From JBGCEZ01 sp045106735 (GTDB taxonomy: Bacteria > Planctomycetota > Phycisphaerae > Phycisphaerales > SM1A02), in the NCBI GenBank assembly GCA_045106735.1, contig JBGCEZ010000050.1, positions 1-26,580 of the forward strand: 26,580 nucleotides of DNA, given 5' to 3'. Below the pieces are notes generated by a model. That model was not told the DNA's origin. It saw nothing but the letters and a program-made list of their open reading frames with translations, and did no database searches. Shown here one piece after another: positions 22,957 to 26,580 of the stretch (within the stretch, counting starts at the first letter, position 1; the number at the start of each line of letters is the position of its first letter). Made by a program: the position numbers and the translations under genes.

Positions 22957-23649
22957 ATGCCCACCGCCACCGTCGAGGACTACGTCAAGCGCATCTACGC
23001 GCTGCAGGCCGCCGCCGATGCCGACGCCGACGCGAACGCGAGCGACGCCTCGCCCGTTCCCATGGGCGTGCTGGCCGAGGCTCTGGGCGTGGCCCCCGGC
23101 ACGGTGACGGCCATGATCAAGCGGCTCAGCGAACGTGGACTGGTGGACTACGCGCCGTACAGCGGCGTGCGCCTGAGCGACGATGGCCGCGCACTGGCCC
23201 TGGACGTGCTGCGGCGCCACCGGCTGATCGAGTGTTTCCTGGTCGAGGTCATCGGCCTCGACTGGTCGGAAGTCCACGAGGAAGCCGAACGGCTCGAGCA
23301 CGCGGTCAGCGACAAGCTGCTGGCCGCCATCGACCGTCGCCTCGGCCATCCCGTCGTGGATCCCCACGGCGATCCGATTCCGAACGCCGCCGGGGAGATG
23401 CCCGCGTCGAGCACCGTCTCACTGGATCGCGGCGAGCCCGGGGCGCGGGTGCGCATCACGCGGGTCCTCGATCAAGACGAGGCATTTCTTCGGTACGTCG
23501 ACGAACTCGGCCTGCGGCCAGGCGCCGAAGTCAGCGTGGTGCGCTGCGACCCGCTGGGCCAGACGATCCACCTGGCCGGGCCCGATGGACGTTCGGTCGT
23601 CCTTGGCCGCACCGCGGCCGGACGCTTGCTCGGCGACGTCATCGACTGA
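22957..23649 (+). CDS. DtxR/MntR-family metal-dependent repressor
   Basis: 230 residues: winged helix (1-75), dimerisation/metal domain (76-145) and a C-terminal FeoA/SH3-like domain (about 153-228). Metal-ligand positions can be aligned: D8 (MntR D8), H88 (H77), E111 (E99), E114 (E102) and H115 (H103). E111, in place of the Cys of DtxR/IdeR, points to manganese rather than iron. K11 replaces MntR E11, so the second metal site may differ. An acidic Ala/Asp insertion (about 19-32), coded by 6-bp repeats, lies between helix 1 and the recognition HTH. The motif DPHGDPIP (135-142) is typical of the family. The start is ATG 22957. It probably represses Mn uptake genes, perhaps the system at 25717-26580. 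Its 3' end overlaps the convergent phosphatase gene by 11 bp. Confidence 0.88.
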   Translation: MPTATVEDYVKRIYALQAAADADADANASDASPVPMGVLAEALGVAPGTVTAMIKRLSERGLVDYAPYSGVRLSDDGRALALDVLRRHRLIECFLVEVIGLDWSEVHEEAERLEHAVSDKLLAAIDRRLGHPVVDPHGDPIPNAAGEMPASSTVSLDRGEPGARVRITRVLDQDEAFLRYVDELGLRPGAEVSVVRCDPLGQTIHLAGPDGRSVVLGRTAAGRLLGDVID

Positions 23650-24391
23650 GCGAGGGCCGATCTTGCCGGCGTACCGGTGCGGCACGCTGTGCGGCATTTG
23701 GTACGGCAGCCGATTCGGCATCGGGGGCCGCTGCCGGGGACGCAGCCGGCTTCGGCTCCACCGCCTGCTTCGCCGGTTCGGCCCCGACCCGCAGCCGGAC
23801 CGACGTCACGGTTCCGTCCGCGCTGATCGTCACCATCTCCAGCCGGTCGAACTCCGTCTTCTCGACGATCGGCGGATCCGGATTGCCGCCGAGCAGGCCG
23901 ACGAGGGCCGGCGTTGTATTGCTGTGCCCGACGACGACGTGCGTGCCGCCGGCCGCCCGGAGCTGTTCGGCCACCGCCCCCAGCGCCCGCGGGTCATACT
24001 CCGTCACGCTCAGTCCCAGCCGCGCGGCCAGCGGCGCCGCCGTCTGCTGCGTCCGCGCGTAGCCGGTGGAGTGCACGGCCCGGACGCCCGCGTCACGCAA
24101 GAGCGCGGCCAAGGCTTCCGCCCGCTTCTGGCCGACGGCGGTCAAACCCGGGTCTCGGCCGGCTTCTTTTTCGGCGTGCCGCACCAGAAAGACCGTGGTC
24201 ACCGGAGCGGACAGTGCGGCCAATGAAGGCGAATCGGCCGCGCGATGCAGCTCAACTCCGGCGGACGCCGGCGAAATCGCCGAGCAACCGGAGATCATGA
24301 CGGGCACGATGGCCAACACCACGAACCCAAAGCAGACGTGCAATGCGTTCGCGCATCCCGCCGCACCGAATTTCGTCGCCGTCGAGCGCAT
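23639..24391 (-). CDS. Histidine-phosphatase (phosphoglycerate-mutase-like) lipoprotein
   Basis: 250 residues. The signal peptide ends in the lipobox MISGC (C36), so the protein is probably a lipoprotein of the periplasm. A branch-1/2 histidine phosphatase core follows: the RHG-type motif FLVRHAEK with nucleophile H72 and R71, the second arginine R113 (YARTQQTA), and the second histidine H156 (VVVGHSNTTP). The C-terminal 55 residues are an Ala/Pro/Glu-rich tail. Substrates of such small exported phosphatases vary (sugar phosphates, phospho-Ser/Thr/Tyr proteins). GGAG lies seven bases before ATG 24391. It is tail-to-tail with the DtxR-family gene. The 127 bp between its start and the M28 peptidase gene hold nothing visible. 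Confidence 0.85.
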   Translation of the reverse strand: MRSTATKFGAAGCANALHVCFGFVVLAIVPVMISGCSAISPASAGVELHRAADSPSLAALSAPVTTVFLVRHAEKEAGRDPGLTAVGQKRAEALAALLRDAGVRAVHSTGYARTQQTAAPLAARLGLSVTEYDPRALGAVAEQLRAAGGTHVVVGHSNTTPALVGLLGGNPDPPIVEKTEFDRLEMVTISADGTVTSVRLRVGAEPAKQAVEPKPAASPAAAPDAESAAVPNAAQRAAPVRRQDRPSLSR

Positions 24392-24518
24392 GCGTCATCT
24401 CCAGGAGGGTTGCGATCACCGCCGATTGGCGTCGATTGGCGCCCAACGGCATCGTCCGGCGTCCCCCGCACGCTACCCGCATGCCCCGGCGACCACAACG
24501 GCTGGCGCCCGAGATCGC

Positions 24519-25559
24519 TCAGCCGCCCGGCGACGCCAGTTCACGAATCACCGGCTCCATGCCATCGATGACCCACCACAGCCGTTCGTCGTCCACCACA
24601 TCGTGGCGATCCCCCGGTCGGTGGTAGTGCGGATTTCGGAACATCGCCGTCCCGGTCACCATGATCGCCGGGACGCCGATCTCCCAGAACGCCCGGTGAT
24701 CGCTGAACGAAAGCCCGGTGATCCACCCCGGCGCGGTCACGCCCTCGGAAGGAACCGCCGCGTGCTGGCGAAAGCGACGGATGCAGTCGCGGGCGAATCC
24801 GCTCGACCGAAGATTGCCGACGAAGGCCACGAAGTTGCCGGTATCCGGATAGCGCCACGCGAACGCACGCGGATACTCCTGCGAACCCGGCGCGTCGTCG
24901 AAGTAGCCGATGCTCTCCAGGCTGATCATGCCGACGATGGTCTCATTCCGCGACGCACACAAGCGGGCGTAGCGCACCGCCCCCATGTCGTCGGTCCCGA
25001 ACCACGGCGGCTCTTCGTTGACGAACCCGACGAACCGCAGCGTCCGTTCCGGGGCAAATGCCGCCAGCCGATCGGCCAGCGCCAAGGTCGCCACCACGCC
25101 GCTGCCGTTGTCGTCCGCCCCCGCGGTGGACGCCACGGTGTCGTAGTGCGCGCCGACGATCAGGATCTCTTCCGGCCGGGTCGTCCCCCGTCGTTCGGCG
25201 ATGACGTTGCTGACGTCGACGCCGCCCACCGCATAGGTCTGCCGGCTGACGTCGAAGCCCGCGGCGGCGAAGCGCGACGCCATCCACGCCGCGGTCTCGC
25301 CCAAGCGTTCGGCCACCAGCAGATGCCGCGGCCCGATGTCTTCGGCGATGAACACGATGTCGCGGCCGACGGCGGCAACCTCGGCTTGCTGGGCTTCGGT
25401 GATCGGCGGCGGCGAACCTTGGAACGAATCGCCCGGCATGCTGGTGGCCCAGACGACGCCAGCCGCAGGCAATCCAAGCAATACGATGGCGATGACGAGA
25501 CTGCGGCGCAGCGATCGCCACAGCTGCGTCCGGTTGGCCGGCAGCAAGACAAACTTCAT
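24519..25559 (-). CDS. M28-family zinc aminopeptidase, membrane-anchored
   Basis: 346 residues from ATG 25559. An N-terminal helix (about 20-38) acts as a signal anchor. The M28 peptidase core contains the expected zinc ligands and catalytic residues: H138 (GAHYD), D149 (ADDNGSG), E182/E183 (VNEEPPWFGT), E215 (SLESIG) and H313 (YHRPGDRHD). M28 enzymes remove N-terminal amino acids from peptides; this subgroup with NEEPP then MG is common in exported planctomycete proteins. It probably works in the periplasm. The frame is open upstream to 25688, but only a start at 25559 puts the signal anchor at the N-terminus. Same strand as, and 157 bp downstream of, the metal permease gene. The co-location of a zinc enzyme with metal transporters may be chance. 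Confidence 0.88.
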   Translation of the reverse strand: MKFVLLPANRTQLWRSLRRSLVIAIVLLGLPAAGVVWATSMPGDSFQGSPPPITEAQQAEVAAVGRDIVFIAEDIGPRHLLVAERLGETAAWMASRFAAAGFDVSRQTYAVGGVDVSNVIAERRGTTRPEEILIVGAHYDTVASTAGADDNGSGVVATLALADRLAAFAPERTLRFVGFVNEEPPWFGTDDMGAVRYARLCASRNETIVGMISLESIGYFDDAPGSQEYPRAFAWRYPDTGNFVAFVGNLRSSGFARDCIRRFRQHAAVPSEGVTAPGWITGLSFSDHRAFWEIGVPAIMVTGTAMFRNPHYHRPGDRHDVVDDERLWWVIDGMEPVIRELASPGG

Positions 25560-25716
25560 GTGTGGTATCCCCGATCGCCGGGCGACGCGATCATGCAGGG
25601 TTCGCCGCGGCCCCGGCAGCGGTTCCGCGGACTTCCAACTCGGGGCCGAGCCGCCGGTCCGGGCACGGACGAAGAACCGCCCGGACAAGCGACGCGAAAC
25701 GCTCTGCCGCGCCGCC

Positions 25717-26580
25717 TCAGGGAATCTCCCGGCCGTGCGGATCCGTGCGATCGTCGCGGGCCGCCGCGGCTTCGAGTTCGTCGCGCAGCGCGCCCCGGGT
25801 CACGTGTTCCATCATGTGGGCGGTGCCGTGCACGTGGTCGGCGGCCACGCCCACCGTCTCGTGCAACCACGCTTCCCACAGCCGGTGCGAACGCACCAAC
25901 CGCCGGGCCAGTTCCTCGCCCGCTTCCGACAATCGATACTCCGTCCCGCGCACCGGCTCGATCCGAGCGGACCGAACCAAGCGCGCCGCCGACCGGCGCA
26001 CGCCGCGCGGCGCGGCCCGCAGCACGCTGGCCACATCGGCCGCCGTGGCCGACGCCCGGCCATGCTCCTGCAACCGGTACAGCGCGGCCAAGACATCCTC
26101 GTCCAGGATGCGGGCCCGCAGCCGGACGCGGTCGATGGCCTGGGCCACGAATCCCCGCTGCGGAGCCAGCAGCATCGCGGCCCCGAGCATGCCGCCGAGC
26201 ACCACGCACATCGGGGCGGCGGAACTCACCGTCGGCTGCCAGCCCACGCGCTCCAAGCCGGCATTGAGGCCGTTGGCGGCCAGGTGCCCAAGTCCGGCAC
26301 TGGCCACACCGATCATCAGAGCCAGACCCATCGTGCGCCCGAGCCGGTCGGTCAGCAGGTGGGCGGCTGCCCCCGGCACCACGATCATGGCCACGACCAA
26401 GATGCTGCCGAGGACTTCAAAGGCCGCCACCGCGGTCACCGCGGTGAGCGTCATCAGCATCAACTGCAGCCGTCCGGCGGGGATCCCGCTGGTTCGGGCC
26501 CCGTCGCCATCAAAGCTCGCGAACCGCAGCTCTTTCCAACTCAGGCCGATGGCCAAGAGGTTGATGGCGGCGGCAAAGGC
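25717..26580 (-). CDS. Metal ABC permease fused to DtxR-like domain (5' end outside window)
   Basis: Partial: the frame stays open to the window edge, and the visible part begins AFAAAINLLAIG. The first 150 or so residues are the C-terminal half of an ABC-3 (TroC/MntB-type) permease with hydrophobic helices, including ILVVAMIVVPGAAAHLLTDRL. About 125 residues of DtxR type follow: a helix with LDEDVLAALYRLQE, a winged-helix-like segment, and a metal-domain helix with SHRLWEAWLHETVGV, MMEHV and PHGREIP. Compared with the free regulator, the D8-like Asp, one His and the E-H pair are kept, while the E99-like Glu is His here. It is probably a Mn2+/Fe2+ importer subunit with a built-in cytoplasmic metal sensor. 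The ATPase and binding-protein genes are expected beyond 26580. Confidence 0.85.
   Translation of the reverse strand, partial: AFAAAINLLAIGLSWKELRFASFDGDGARTSGIPAGRLQLMLMTLTAVTAVAAFEVLGSILVVAMIVVPGAAAHLLTDRLGRTMGLALMIGVASAGLGHLAANGLNAGLERVGWQPTVSSAAPMCVVLGGMLGAAMLLAPQRGFVAQAIDRVRLRARILDEDVLAALYRLQEHGRASATAADVASVLRAAPRGVRRSAARLVRSARIEPVRGTEYRLSEAGEELARRLVRSHRLWEAWLHETVGVAADHVHGTAHMMEHVTRGALRDELEAAAARDDRTDPHGREIP

Noticed and set aside
22958..23649. DtxR-family gene as an iron (IdeR-type) regulator
   Set aside because: The primary-site Cys of DtxR/IdeR is Glu here, the manganese-type residue.
24066..26267. 733-codon open frame on the + strand
   Set aside because: Antisense to the phosphatase, M28 peptidase and permease-DtxR genes, all with recognisable motifs.

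Overview
The window is very GC-rich, and its coding capacity looks like that of a planctomycete, most likely a marine Phycisphaerae-type bacterium. The supporting signs are a dockerin-like EF-hand tail on a secreted protein outside any cellulosome context, a VPLP-type PEP-CTERM sorting tail, a RedB-like thioredoxin protein, a large membrane-anchored octaheme cytochrome, and leaderless or GTG starts mixed with strong Shine-Dalgarno starts. Taxonomy is inferred from gene content only.

Layout. Positions 1-75 hold the 3' end of a tRNA (probably Thr) and an excellent intrinsic terminator. Positions 318-2647 (+) hold a RedB-like thioredoxin-fold membrane protein followed by a chemoreceptor whose membrane sensor is rich in histidines. 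Positions 2660-8143 (-) form an operon of two ABC-2 type exporters (ATPase/permease, then ATPase/permease). Positions 8311-10815 (+) encode a secreted beta-propeller/phytase-like protein with a dockerin tail. Positions 11019-13676 (-) encode an octaheme cytochrome translationally coupled to a four-helix membrane protein. Positions 14104-15348 (+) encode an unknown secreted coiled-coil protein, and 15508-16152 (+) a KDPG aldolase. Positions 16263-17966 (-) encode a secreted parallel beta-helix protein, and 18131-18931 (-) a PEP-CTERM protein with a structured leader and an intrinsic terminator.

From 19285 the theme is metal homeostasis: a Zur-like operator inside a promoter, then overlapping znuA-znuC-znuB genes (zinc uptake), a membrane protein made of about 23-residue repeats, and a DtxR/MntR-family regulator with Mn-type ligands (to 23649). 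On the opposite strand lie a histidine-phosphatase lipoprotein, an M28 aminopeptidase, and the 3' part of a second metal-ABC permease that carries its own DtxR-like domain (25717-26580). Zinc uptake and a second, probably manganese, uptake system are therefore neighbours, with the Mn-type regulator between them.

Across the window, in-frame tandem repeats of 12 bp (also 6, 9 and 15 bp) have expanded in the tails, loops or linkers of many otherwise unrelated proteins. This looks like a strand-slippage habit of the genome. No CRISPR array, insertion sequence, phage gene or rRNA was seen. No obviously new multi-gene defence or biosynthetic system is visible. The most unusual items are the permease-DtxR fusion, the operator-in-promoter of znuA, the 23-residue repeat protein, the hairpin arrays upstream of eda and of the PEP-CTERM gene, and the repeat-expanded tails.
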